A stretch of 64,000 nucleotides of DNA, taken from NCBI RefSeq assembly GCF_009363695.1, contig NZ_CP045403.1, positions 2,770,001 through 2,834,000 on the forward strand, in the 5' to 3' direction. Every line of letters begins with the position of its first letter. Positions within the stretch are counted from its first letter, which is position 1. The notes under the pieces are model-generated. The model worked only from the letters and a program-made list of their open reading frames with translations, made no database searches and was not told the origin of the DNA. A program made the position numbers and the translations under genes. This DNA is from Bacillus sp. THAF10. Its GTDB lineage: Bacteria; Bacillota; Bacilli; Bacillales; Bacillaceae_I. Below are positions 56,725 to 64,000 of the stretch, one piece after another.

Positions 56725-57615
56725 TTATTCTGAATAAGGATTAATATGCACAAAAACATCTTGCACTTCATTATTTTCCATTAGCTTTGCCTTTACATTT
56801 TTCCCAATCTGATGACCAGCTTCCACTGTAATATACGGATCAACAGAAATTTTTAAGTCGATAATTACGTAATGACCATGTTCTCTCGCATGAAGGCTAT
56901 CTATCTGAAGGACACCTGGAACGGTTTCTACAACCGCATAAAATTCTTCCGTGTCTTCATCATGCATCACATGGTCCATTGTGTTATGAATGGATTCGGA
57001 GCCTAGATGCCAAGCTATTCGAACAATCATTACTGCTACGACAATTCCTGCCACAGGGTCCAAATAAACTAGCCAATCAACGCCAATGTATCCTCCTAGA
57101 ACTGCGCCACCAATCCCAATTAAGGCAGCGATGGAGGAAAAAACGTCCGAGCGGTGTTCATACGCATTCACAATAATTGCATCACTTTTTATTCTTTTTC
57201 CCAACCTGAACTTATATTGAAACATCACTTCTTTTACGATGATGGAAAAGATAACCGCATAAATTGCCAGTATTTTTGGTGCTTCAATGGGTTCAAAAAA
57301 TGCTTGAAACGAGGATTTCCCTATTTCAAACCCTACAATCAACAAAAGAACAGCAACGATGATAGCTGCTATATTTTCCGCTTTCCCATGTCCGTAAGGA
57401 TGATCTTCATCTGGAGGCTGTTTGGCTGCTCTTAGTCCAATAAAAACCGCAAGAGAGCCCGCAACATCTGACGCAGAATGAACGGCATCCGCTACGAGTG
57501 CCCGACTGTTAGCAATCACGCCAACCCAGCCTTTTAATGCCGCAAGGACGACATTTCCTACGACACCCACTAAGGCTGCAAACTCTGCCTTCTTAAACCT
57601 CTCCTCATGTTCCAT
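56725..57615 (-). CDS. Cation diffusion facilitator (CDF) efflux transporter
   Basis: Divalent metal/proton antiporter, 296 aa, six membrane segments in the first 200 residues and a C-terminal cytoplasmic ferredoxin-like domain. Metal-site signatures: ALVADAVHSASDVAGS (HxxxD in TM2, about residues 44-48), DEDHPYGHGKAENI, and YEHRSDVFSSIAALIG (HxxxD in TM5). The HSxSD/HRxDV pattern resembles Mn-exporting MneS/MneP-type members, but the metal cannot be proved from sequence. Start ATG at 57615 with GGAG 8 nt upstream. Confidence 0.92.
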   Translation of the reverse strand: MEHEERFKKAEFAALVGVVGNVVLAALKGWVGVIANSRALVADAVHSASDVAGSLAVFIGLRAAKQPPDEDHPYGHGKAENIAAIIVAVLLLIVGFEIGKSSFQAFFEPIEAPKILAIYAVIFSIIVKEVMFQYKFRLGKRIKSDAIIVNAYEHRSDVFSSIAALIGIGGAVLGGYIGVDWLVYLDPVAGIVVAVMIVRIAWHLGSESIHNTMDHVMHDEDTEEFYAVVETVPGVLQIDSLHAREHGHYVIIDLKISVDPYITVEAGHQIGKNVKAKLMENNEVQDVFVHINPYSE

Positions 57616-57672
57616 TTCAAACACTCCTTTTCTACATGCTTCTATTGTACCCGAAACAGGTGGTCTTCTCCG

Positions 57673-57709
57673 AAAAAAAATGTCGCAGAGCTCAAATTTG
57701 CTCTGCGAC
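57673..57709 (-). terminator. Terminator after secDF
   Basis: Perfect 10-bp stem GTCGCAGAGC / GCTCTGCGAC, 8-nt loop, U8 tail on the minus strand. Confidence 0.93.
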
Positions 57710-57717
57710 TATGTTCA

Positions 57718-59964
57718 TTATACCTCTGGCTCTGCATCCTCGACAGGTGCTTTCTTTGGTTTGCTCAATTGTTTATGCTTCCAGATTAACCAAAGCTGTG
57801 CAGCAATAAACAAGGAAGAATAGGTTCCCACAATCAAACCAACTAATAATGCAACAGAGAAGTTCGTGATCGATTCACTTCCGAAGATTAACAAAGCAAC
57901 AACCACGACAACAACCGTTCCGACCGTATTAATAGATCTCACAAAGGTCTGTTGTAAGCTTTTGTTTACGATGTCTGCCAAATCTTCGAACGTTTTTACT
58001 TTTTTCTTGCGTTTTAAGTTTTCACGTATCCTATCAAACGTAACAATCGTATCGTTTATCGAATAACCCACAATAGTTAGCAATGCGGCAATGAAGGTAA
58101 TATCGACCTCTAAACGCACGAGACTAAAGAATGCGACAATAAAGAATGCGTCATGTGCTAATGCTACGATGGCTGCAATGGCGAATAACCACTCAAATCG
58201 AATGGTGACATAAATGATGATGCCGATTGCTGCAATCAAGACAGCGAAAAAGGCATTTCTTGCAAGCTCTTTTCCAACCGTTGGTGATACGGTGCTCACA
58301 CTTGGCTCAGAGCCATATTTTCCTTCAATATGCTGTTTGATTTCTGCAATTTCCGTTTGCGAGAAATCATCCACATACCGGGCAACGGCAATTTCATTAT
58401 TGTTTCCTGCAAGTACCACATCTTTCGGTTCAAAATCGATGGAAGCTAATTCCTCTGACACTTCCTCTGCAGTTAAGGAATTGTCGCTCAAAATCTCAAC
58501 CCTAGTACCAGCTGAGAAATCAATTCCGAGATTTAAACGGAAGGCCGCAAGTAAAATGATACCGACAACAATCATGGCACCTGAGAAGAGGAAGAACTTT
58601 TTACGGTGCTTCACAAAATCCCAATTACTATAACGGTTTGGTGGTTCGGTATTTTCATCTGTTGTATTAATGTCTAAGATATCTTGTTTTTTCACACCAA
58701 ATAAATGAGGTTTATTGTTTAAGTATCTGCTGTTCACCCATAAACCAAGAAGCAGACGTGAACCAAAAACAGCCGTTACAAAGCTTAAGACAATACTGAC
58801 AATTAGCATGGTCGCAAAGCCTTTGACTGAGCTTGTACCATAAACAAACATTACTCCCGCTGCAAGGAGGGTTGTTAGATTCGCATCTAGAATTGTAGAT
58901 AAGGAGTTTCTATTTCCTGCACGGAATGCCGACATGGCTGACCTTCCAAGCTTCAGTTCTTCCTTTATCCGCTCGTAGGTAATGATGTTGGCATCCACTG
59001 CCATCCCCACTCCAAGAATGAGGGCTGCAATTCCAGGGAGAGTCAGCACACCATTCATTTTTTCAAATACGAAAAGAATTAAGAAAATATACGCACTTAA
59101 CGTAATGACTGCTACAAAGCCTGGTAAGCGGTAAGCTACAAGCATAAACAAAAATATTAAACTAACGCCAATAATTCCTGCAAATACCGTTTTCTGAAGG
59201 GCTGTTTCCCCAAACTTCGCACCAACAGAGGTGGAGTAGATCTCTTCAAGTTCCACTGGAAGGGATCCTGCATTTAATAGCTCTGCTAGCTCTTTAGCAG
59301 AATCGATTGAAAAATTACCAGTAATCTGAACGTTCGTGTCGTTTAATACACTCGTTACAGAAGCGGCGGAAAGATATTTTGGATCTTGCTTTTGTGATTC
59401 CTCTTTAAAAGAATCCACGCCTTCTTCATAATCTAACCAGATTACCATAAGATTTTGCTCAGGGTGATTTAATACTTCTTCTGTTACATCGCCGAATTCA
59501 GATGCTGAACGTAAGGTTAACGCTACACTTGGAGCATTATTTTGATCAAAGGATTGCTTTGCACCGTTTTCAGCAAGTGAAGAACCATCCATTAATAGCT
59601 TGTCGTTCACATCTCTAAAAGTAAGTTTTGCTTCTGTTGAAAGCAGCTCCCTGGCCTTTGATTGATCACTAATACCAGCAAGCTGAACGCGAATACGGTC
59701 GTCCCCTTCAATTTGAATATTAGGCTCACTTACCCCTAGTACGTTTACACGTTTGTTTAACGCACTGACGGTGCTAAGTAAGACTTCCCTGTTTATCTCA
59801 CTTTTTTCATTGATAGGTGTAACCTCATAGAGGACTTCAAATCCACCTTGAAGGTCCAGTCCTAATTTAATGTCTTTTGTAATGGGATTCGTAAACACTC
59901 CTATTGTGCTTCCGATAAGTAGTAATAGTAAAAAGAATGCTACGATCCGTCCTCTTTTGACCAT
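57718..59964 (-). CDS. secDF: Protein translocase fusion subunit SecDF
   Basis: RND-type SecD-SecF fusion using the proton gradient to help pull proteins through SecYEG. It has 748 aa: SecD half (about 1-440) with TM1 IVAFFLLLLLIGSTIGVFTNP, KLGLDLQGGFEVLYEV, the large periplasmic-side domain and GVGMAVDANIITYERIKEEL; SecF half (about 450-748) with FSGAMIVVGIILLAAF, LNLGIDFSAGTRVEI and VGYSINDTIVTFDRIRENL. Start ATG at 59964 with AGGAGG 11 nt upstream; a longer reading to 60090 runs into a family A repeat. As in most bacilli, SecD and SecF are one protein. Confidence 0.96.
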   Translation of the reverse strand: MVKRGRIVAFFLLLLLIGSTIGVFTNPITKDIKLGLDLQGGFEVLYEVTPINEKSEINREVLLSTVSALNKRVNVLGVSEPNIQIEGDDRIRVQLAGISDQSKARELLSTEAKLTFRDVNDKLLMDGSSLAENGAKQSFDQNNAPSVALTLRSASEFGDVTEEVLNHPEQNLMVIWLDYEEGVDSFKEESQKQDPKYLSAASVTSVLNDTNVQITGNFSIDSAKELAELLNAGSLPVELEEIYSTSVGAKFGETALQKTVFAGIIGVSLIFLFMLVAYRLPGFVAVITLSAYIFLILFVFEKMNGVLTLPGIAALILGVGMAVDANIITYERIKEELKLGRSAMSAFRAGNRNSLSTILDANLTTLLAAGVMFVYGTSSVKGFATMLIVSIVLSFVTAVFGSRLLLGLWVNSRYLNNKPHLFGVKKQDILDINTTDENTEPPNRYSNWDFVKHRKKFFLFSGAMIVVGIILLAAFRLNLGIDFSAGTRVEILSDNSLTAEEVSEELASIDFEPKDVVLAGNNNEIAVARYVDDFSQTEIAEIKQHIEGKYGSEPSVSTVSPTVGKELARNAFFAVLIAAIGIIIYVTIRFEWLFAIAAIVALAHDAFFIVAFFSLVRLEVDITFIAALLTIVGYSINDTIVTFDRIRENLKRKKKVKTFEDLADIVNKSLQQTFVRSINTVGTVVVVVVALLIFGSESITNFSVALLVGLIVGTYSSLFIAAQLWLIWKHKQLSKPKKAPVEDAEPEV

Positions 59965-60023
59965 GTAATAAAAATCCTCCTTCTGCTCTTGCAATCGATG
60001 AAAAATATGTACATTATGTATAA

Positions 60024-60207
60024 GGCTGTTTTCGCAAACTTTGTTGCTTCTGCGTATATTTAAAATACCCGTAAGCAAGGTTGTTGTCATGCTCTTTTCG
60101 TGGAGGGAGATTTAAATATATGCCCATTTTTCTTAGCTTAAAAATTGAAAAAGTCTTAAAGCCGACTTTTTCTTAGGTTTTAAGCAACAACCTTTTAGAA
60201 AAGAGCC
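60024..60207 (-). repeat. Family A dispersed repeat, copy 8 (reverse orientation)
   Basis: 184 bp. Left end GGCTGTTTTCGCAAACTTTG, right end AACAACCTTTTAGAAAAGAGCC, imperfect inverted repeats of each other; internal hairpin GAAAAAGTC...GACTTTTTC. The best preserved full-length copy; lies between comN and secDF. Confidence 0.88.
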
Positions 60208-60320
60208 CTGTAAAAAAATTCAAAAAAGCCAAAGTAATGCCATCATGTTTCATTATGATTCATTCGGGAATCCGTGTCAATTTTTGCTGAAAATTTAATC
60301 TTCTTTGTTCATACAAGAAT

Positions 60321-60420
60321 AGCAAAGCTTTTTGTCCGGCAAAATAGCTAGGCTTTTTGTTCGTCAAAATAGCTAGGCTTTTTGCTCAGCAAAATAGCTA
60401 GGCTTTTTGTTCGCCAAAAA
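60321..60420. repeat. 25-bp tandem repeat, four units, at the comN 3' end
   Basis: Four head-to-tail 25-bp units (60321-60345, 60346-60370, 60371-60395, 60396-60420), each AGCTAGGCTTTTTG + about six variable bases + CAAAAT (unit 1 AGCAAAGC). The last unit encodes the end of ComN; each of the inner units carries a copy of its stop codon (TAG on the minus strand). Confidence 0.92.
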
Positions 60421-60685
60421 AGTTTGGAGCTTTGTAAGCCTCAATCGTAATGTAAGTCATATAGTCACTAACAGATAGGCTGTATACATCATTCACCAAT
60501 TCATGCAGTCGCTTGGTTTCTGGGCGTTTCCATTTTTTCTTTGTCAGGCACTCCCAAAGCTCTTCCTCTGTTACGGTGTTATAACCAAACAACTGAAACT
60601 CTTCCAGTTTGCTACGTAAAACAGGCTCAAGCTCATAACGAAACATGTCATAAGGATGCTCGTTTGACTCATTTCTCTCTTTCAT
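60398..60685 (-). CDS. comN: Post-transcriptional regulator ComN (YrzD)
   Basis: Small cytoplasmic protein (95 aa). In B. subtilis ComN acts post-transcriptionally on comE mRNA and localises to septa/poles with DivIVA (family knowledge). The core FRYELEPVLRSKLEEFQLFGYNTVTEEELWECLTKKKWKRP then VNDVYSLSVSDYMTYITIEAYK is typical. I chose ATG at 60685 with GGGGGT 9 nt upstream. Its last codons and stop belong to a 25-bp tandem repeat. Position between secDF and spoVB is conserved. Confidence 0.92.
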   Translation of the reverse strand: MKERNESNEHPYDMFRYELEPVLRSKLEEFQLFGYNTVTEEELWECLTKKKWKRPETKRLHELVNDVYSLSVSDYMTYITIEAYKAPNFFGEQKA

Positions 60686-60743
60686 TATAAAAGACCCCCA
60701 TTTTTTCTTTTCTACTTCCAACCGTTATTTTTCCCTATGCTTG

Positions 60744-60773
60744 TCATGCTTGGACACTACCATTGCATATAGT
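60744..60773 (+). promoter_or_regulatory. Candidate sigma-E promoter of spoVB
   Basis: TCATGCT (60744-60750), 15-bp spacer, CATATAGT (60766-60773). The -10 fits sigma-E CATACAnT in all but one fixed position and the spacing is right. spoVB is sigma-E controlled in B. subtilis. Confidence 0.6.
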
Positions 60774-60817
60774 TAATTGTAATGGAAATCTCAGTTAATG
60801 AGAAGGTAGGGAAAGGC

Positions 60818-62374
60818 ATGACAAAGCAAACTTTTTTAAAAGGAACGTTAATACTAATTGCTGCAGGATTAATTACAAGAGTGCTTGGCTTTGTAAATCG
60901 CATTGTTGTCGCTAGGTTCATTGGCGAAGAGGGTGTCGGCCTTTACATGATGGCCGTTCCGACACTAGTCCTTACCATCACAATTACTCAATTAGGTTTA
61001 CCTGTTGCCATATCTAAGCTGGTTGCTGAGGCTGAGGCACAAGGAAATCCACGTAAAATAAAGAAAATCCTAGTCGTTTCCCTAGCAACCACTGGAGCAT
61101 TAAGTATTGTTTTTACGCCTGCTATGATTCTCCTTGCTCCGTATCTGTCCAATCACCTGTTTACAGACCCTAGAACCTACTATCCGTTAATGGCCATTGC
61201 ACCTGTTGTTCCGATCATTGCGATTTCTTCTGTGCTGCGTGGATATTTTCAGGGCCGCCAAAACATGAAACCTTCCGCCATTTCGCAGGTAATTGAACAG
61301 GTTGTGCGGATTTCACTTGTCGCTGTTTGTACAAAGGCTTTGTTACCGTATGGAATTGAGTATGCGGCTGCAGGTGCGATGCTATCAGCTGTTGTTGGGG
61401 AGCTTATGTCGTTATTGTACATGCTGTTTGTTTTTAAAGTGAAAAAGAAGTTCAGGCTACGAAAGAAATTTTTCAGCTATGTTGGCGAAGGAAAGGAAAC
61501 GTTTCGCGATCTAATGAGGATTGCCATTCCCACAACCGGAAGCAGGATGATCGGCTCCATCGCCTGGTTTTTCGAGCCAATTGTTGTAGCACAAAGCTTA
61601 GCGATTGCAGGTGTTGCAACATCCCTTGCAACCAAACAATATGGTGAGCTTGTTGGCTTTGCCTTGCCATTGATGATGCTGCCGTCCTTCATTACTTATT
61701 CCTTATCCACTGCACTTGTTCCTGCCATAAGTGAAGCTGCTGCGAAAAAAAACACCATCATGATTGAGCATCGACTGCAACAGGCATTGCGATTATCCTT
61801 TGTGACTGGCGGAATTGCCGTTGTTTTACTCTTTGTTTATGCAGAGCCGATTATGCTGATGATGTACGGAAGCTCCAAGGCTGCGATTTACATTAAAATT
61901 ATGGCGCCATTCTTTTTGTTTTACTATTTTCAGGGACCACTTCAGGCAACTTTGCAAGCATTAGATCTTGCGAAAGCTGCCATGATTAATAGCTTTATTG
62001 GTGCAGCAGTAAAAACGGCAGTCATATTTGTCCTTGCTAGTAAACCTGCATTTGGAATTATGGGCGCGGCGCTAGGTATCGTCATTGGTATGATGCTTGT
62101 CACGCTTTTGCATATGGCTACCATCATGAAGGTATTATCCTATTCTCTATATGTGCGTGATTATGTGAAAAGCTTTATTATCATGGGTATTAGTGCATTT
62201 GTAGGAAAGTGGATGCTTGATCATTTATGGCTGAGTCTCGGAATTGGACAAAGAACGCTGCTTTTGCTAACCATTACTTGTATTCTCTATCTAGTGTTAA
62301 TGCTCTTGTTTGGTCTTGTTAAAAAAGAAGAGCTTACTCGAATTCCATTTTTAAAAAGATGGTTTACACGATAG
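60818..62374 (+). CDS. spoVB: Stage V sporulation protein B (MATE/MOP lipid flippase family)
   Basis: Polytopic MOP-superfamily flippase needed for spore cortex synthesis, probably moving lipid-linked peptidoglycan precursors during sporulation. It has 518 aa from the ATG at 60818, exactly the B. subtilis length; about 14 membrane segments. N-terminal TKQTFLKGTLILIAAGLITR, then GFVNRIVVARFIGEEGVG are diagnostic, as is YFQGRQNMKPSAISQVIEQ. It is divergent from comN with a sigma-E-like promoter upstream. Confidence 0.96.
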   Translation: MTKQTFLKGTLILIAAGLITRVLGFVNRIVVARFIGEEGVGLYMMAVPTLVLTITITQLGLPVAISKLVAEAEAQGNPRKIKKILVVSLATTGALSIVFTPAMILLAPYLSNHLFTDPRTYYPLMAIAPVVPIIAISSVLRGYFQGRQNMKPSAISQVIEQVVRISLVAVCTKALLPYGIEYAAAGAMLSAVVGELMSLLYMLFVFKVKKKFRLRKKFFSYVGEGKETFRDLMRIAIPTTGSRMIGSIAWFFEPIVVAQSLAIAGVATSLATKQYGELVGFALPLMMLPSFITYSLSTALVPAISEAAAKKNTIMIEHRLQQALRLSFVTGGIAVVLLFVYAEPIMLMMYGSSKAAIYIKIMAPFFLFYYFQGPLQATLQALDLAKAAMINSFIGAAVKTAVIFVLASKPAFGIMGAALGIVIGMMLVTLLHMATIMKVLSYSLYVRDYVKSFIIMGISAFVGKWMLDHLWLSLGIGQRTLLLLTITCILYLVLMLLFGLVKKEELTRIPFLKRWFTR

Positions 62375-62377
62375 TCA

Positions 62378-62420
62378 TAAAAAAGGAAGATGCGAATGCT
62401 GTTGATGCATCCTCACCTTC
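62378..62420 (-). terminator. Probable terminator between spoVB and yrbG
   Basis: Minus-strand arms GGAAGG-GGATGC and GCATC-TTCC with U6 tail, stem interrupted. Convergent genes on both sides. Confidence 0.55.
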
Positions 62421-63083
62421 CTATTCTTCTTTAATATCAATAAAAAACACGCCGCTATCATAGCTGCAAAACGAAATGAGCTTTGTTTCCTTATACCCAA
62501 GTTCACGGAGCTTTTGCCTTAACCAAAATTCGTTTTGTCCGATTTTGGTTAAGTGTTCGTCTTGGATAACACCGTCTAGTATGAGAGGAAGATGTAGGGT
62601 ACCTTGTTCCCCTTCTTCCGCCTCCTCATCTCGCTTTTTTTCAAACACAGAGAGCTTACCTGAAGGCTCTAAAATCGCAAACTCAACATCCGCAACATTA
62701 CGAATGTTTTTTTCACGAAGTTGAACTAATAAATCATCAAAATTGTAGCGCTGCTTTTTCATAGCTTTCTCATCAATTTTCCCATTGTTGATAATAACAC
62801 TAGGCTTCCCATCTATTAGGTGTCTGATCTTCTGATTTTTCAAGGATAGATAGGCAAGAAAAATCTGAATTCCCATTAATAGAAACATGGGGATCAGTGT
62901 ATGAATGAGTGGATCCTTTGGGTTTTCAATTGCCACTACAGCCATTTCCGCGATCATAATGAATACCACTAAATCGAGGACACTAAGTTCTCCAATTTCT
63001 CGTTTTCCCATAACCCGAAAGATAAAGAGAATGGTTATATAGAGAAAGATGGTTCTGACAATCATCATCACATTTTCTTCCAT
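62421..63083 (-). CDS. yrbG: DUF421 membrane protein YrbG
   Basis: Membrane protein of 220 aa: three N-terminal hydrophobic segments (about 5-27, 36-55, 60-80), then a cytoplasmic DUF421 domain with IRHLIDGKPSVIINNGKI, YNFDDLLVQLREKNIRNVADVEFAILEPSGKLSVFEKK. Related to YetF-type spore/membrane proteins; function unknown. ATG at 63083 with AAGGGAGG about 10 nt upstream; a GTG one codon earlier is possible. Conserved next to spoVB. Confidence 0.9.
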   Translation of the reverse strand: MEENVMMIVRTIFLYITILFIFRVMGKREIGELSVLDLVVFIMIAEMAVVAIENPKDPLIHTLIPMFLLMGIQIFLAYLSLKNQKIRHLIDGKPSVIINNGKIDEKAMKKQRYNFDDLLVQLREKNIRNVADVEFAILEPSGKLSVFEKKRDEEAEEGEQGTLHLPLILDGVIQDEHLTKIGQNEFWLRQKLRELGYKETKLISFCSYDSGVFFIDIKEE

Positions 63084-63239
63084 CACACATCTGCCCTCCC
63101 TTACCAGCGACCGGAATAAAGCAAGATTAGTATTAGTCTTTTTCAAAACAATAAATTTCATGAATTGAAGCATTTTCCATTCCTGTGCTGAATATGCTTG
63201 TATTACTTAGCATGTACTATGAAGGGGGATTTTCACACA

Positions 63240-63629
63240 ATGGAATCCAAAAAACTAGGCTCTGCCATTTTGTATGGGGTAATCGCTATCTTTATTTTTG
63301 CCATTGCCATAAGCTTAATCTTCTCCTTGTTACTGCGCTTCACTTCCCTCCAAGAAACGAGCATCGCTTGGCTTGTCTTAACACTATCGTTTTTAACATT
63401 ATTTATAGGGGGATTTATCGCTGGTGGAAAAGGCAAGGAAAAAGGGTGGTTGCTGGGTGGAGCTACAGGCGGGCTCTATTCATTGATTATTTTTCTGTTT
63501 CAATATTTAGGCAGTGATTCACTCTTCAGTCTGCAGCAATCGCTCTTTCATTTAGGATTTGTTGCGGTGGCAGCTCTTGGAGGAATTATTGGTGTTAACC
63601 TTAGTAGTGGATATTCCTCTAAAACCTAA
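63240..63629 (+). CDS. yrzE: TIGR04086-family membrane protein YrzE
   Basis: Small membrane protein, 129 aa, four hydrophobic segments (about 7-30, 38-60, 68-90, 100-120) with a Gly-rich turn FIGGFIAGGKGKEKGWLLGGATGGLY typical of the YrzE/TIGR04086 family. Function unknown. Start ATG at 63240 with AAGGGGG 11 nt upstream. Convergent to yajC. Confidence 0.87.
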   Translation: MESKKLGSAILYGVIAIFIFAIAISLIFSLLLRFTSLQETSIAWLVLTLSFLTLFIGGFIAGGKGKEKGWLLGGATGGLYSLIIFLFQYLGSDSLFSLQQSLFHLGFVAVAALGGIIGVNLSSGYSSKT

Positions 63630-63695
63630 AAAGATTTTTGTTTGATTAGATATAAAAAAAATCTTAAGGCGTTTCAATCCTCAAAAAAAGAGCCT

Positions 63696-63733
63696 AAAAA
63701 AAGCATGCACCTCTTAATGGAGGGCATGCTTTT
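63696..63733. terminator. Terminator after yajC
   Basis: Stem AAAAGCATGC-CTCC / GAGG-GCATGCTTTT with U7 on the minus strand. Confidence 0.92.
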
Positions 63734-63738
63734 ATTAA

Positions 63739-63993
63739 TTAGTCGACAAACACTTCTCTGATTGCTTGACGGTCATATGTAAGACGGGATCCATCTCCAG
63801 CCTTGATGACAACTTTGTCCTCATCAAGTGCATCCACAATTCCGTGTAATCCACCAATCGTTACTACTTTGTTTCCTTTTTCCAAATTCGTCTGCATTTC
63901 ACGAACTTGCTTTTGGCGTTTTTGCTGTGGGCGAATTAACAAGAAGTAGAAAATTGCAAACATCAGTACTAAAGGTAAAATAGCACCAGCCAT
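63739..63993 (-). CDS. yajC: Preprotein translocase accessory subunit YajC
   Basis: Single-span membrane protein associated with SecDF-YajC. 84 aa from the ATG at 63993: membrane helix LPLVLMFAIFYFLLIRPQQKR (about 6-26), then the conserved RPQQKR...LEKGNKVVTIGGLHGIV beta domain. The start is 7 bp from the window edge and codons before it are in frame, so a few more N-terminal residues may lie outside. Its Shine-Dalgarno is not visible. Confidence 0.93.
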   Translation of the reverse strand: MAGAILPLVLMFAIFYFLLIRPQQKRQKQVREMQTNLEKGNKVVTIGGLHGIVDALDEDKVVIKAGDGSRLTYDRQAIREVFVD

Positions 63994-64000
63994 TCCATCC

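Noticed and set aside
59965..60090. 42-codon N-terminal extension of secDF
   Set aside because: The extra codons translate the end of a family A repeat; the ATG at 59964 has a proper Shine-Dalgarno and gives the normal SecDF start.
60321..60420. CRISPR array
   Set aside because: Units are directly adjacent 25-mers with no spacers, and no cas genes are present.
63630..63666. AT-only hairpin after yrzE as a terminator
   Set aside because: The stem is made almost only of A-T pairs and no U-run follows on the plus strand.

Overview
The window is chromosomal DNA from a low-GC, endospore-forming Firmicute of the family Bacillaceae. The evidence is gene content and order: the greA-udk-yrrO-yrrN-yrrM-mltG-yrzB-ruvX-yrzL-alaS, recD2-yrrB-mnmA-iscS-cymR-rarA, tcdA-6S RNA-aspS-hisS-amidase-dtd-relA-apt-recJ and secDF-comN-spoVB-yrbG-yrzE-yajC blocks follow the Bacillus subtilis yrr/yrv/yrb region closely. 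Most genes are on the minus strand. No tRNA, rRNA, CRISPR array, phage or intact transposase gene was seen.

Layout. 1-13.2 kb: a 3'-truncated class B penicillin-binding protein, greA, udk, a tRNA-U34 modification trio (trhP2, trhP1, trmR), mltG, an NsrR-type regulator, yrzB-ruvX-yrzL, alaS behind an Ala T-box, and an AI-2E/PerM permease. 13.2-25.4 kb: an accessory block for reductive pyrimidine catabolism: amidohydrolase PydC, PreT/PreA dihydropyrimidine dehydrogenase, dihydropyrimidinase, NCS1 permease, two small unknown proteins, a PucR-type regulator, a CoA-acylating semialdehyde dehydrogenase and an omega-amino acid aminotransferase. Together they would take uracil/thymine to beta-amino acids and then acyl-CoA. 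25.6-37.8 kb: yrzQ, yrzR, yrrD, an unknown secreted- or spore-type protein, recD2, yrrB, the mnmA-iscS-cymR thiolation and sulfur-control operon, a YczE-like membrane protein, rarA, an RsfA-family regulator behind a very good sigma-F promoter, tcdA and a sunset-domain protein. 37.9-50.1 kb: 6S RNA, aspS and hisS behind a His T-box, yrzK, an SH3b/amidase_3 wall hydrolase, dtd, relA, apt, recJ. 50.1-56.2 kb: a small inverted-repeat-bounded cassette with an acetyltransferase and a broken Nudix gene, a gerA-gerC-gerB spore germinant receptor operon and a second acetyltransferase. 56.3-64 kb: lapA-like, a cation efflux carrier, secDF, comN, spoVB (candidate sigma-E promoter), yrbG, yrzE and yajC.

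The most notable structure outside the genes is a dense set of short non-coding mobile repeats. Family A (about 155-185 bp, eight copies or remnants) starts GGCTCTTTTC and ends with an inverted version; the copy at the end of recD2 has a perfect 9-bp target duplication. Family B (about 90-137 bp, three copies) has AGCTGTTGATT-type ends; one copy lies between the hisS T-box terminator and hisS. A 1,166-bp element (50150-51315) has inverted ends, a perfect 8-bp target duplication and two passenger genes but no transposase, and it supplies the last codons of gerB. The ends of family A and the cassette resemble each other, which suggests mobilisation by related transposases located elsewhere.

Regulatory signals read directly from sequence include two T-boxes with assignable specifier codons (GCU, CAC), 6S RNA with promoter and terminator, a 13-bp motif shared by the two main promoters of the pyrimidine block, and a terminator hairpin that contains the ribosome binding site of the penicillin-binding protein gene. 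Start codons were chosen from Shine-Dalgarno spacing and family length; many genes start with TTG or GTG.
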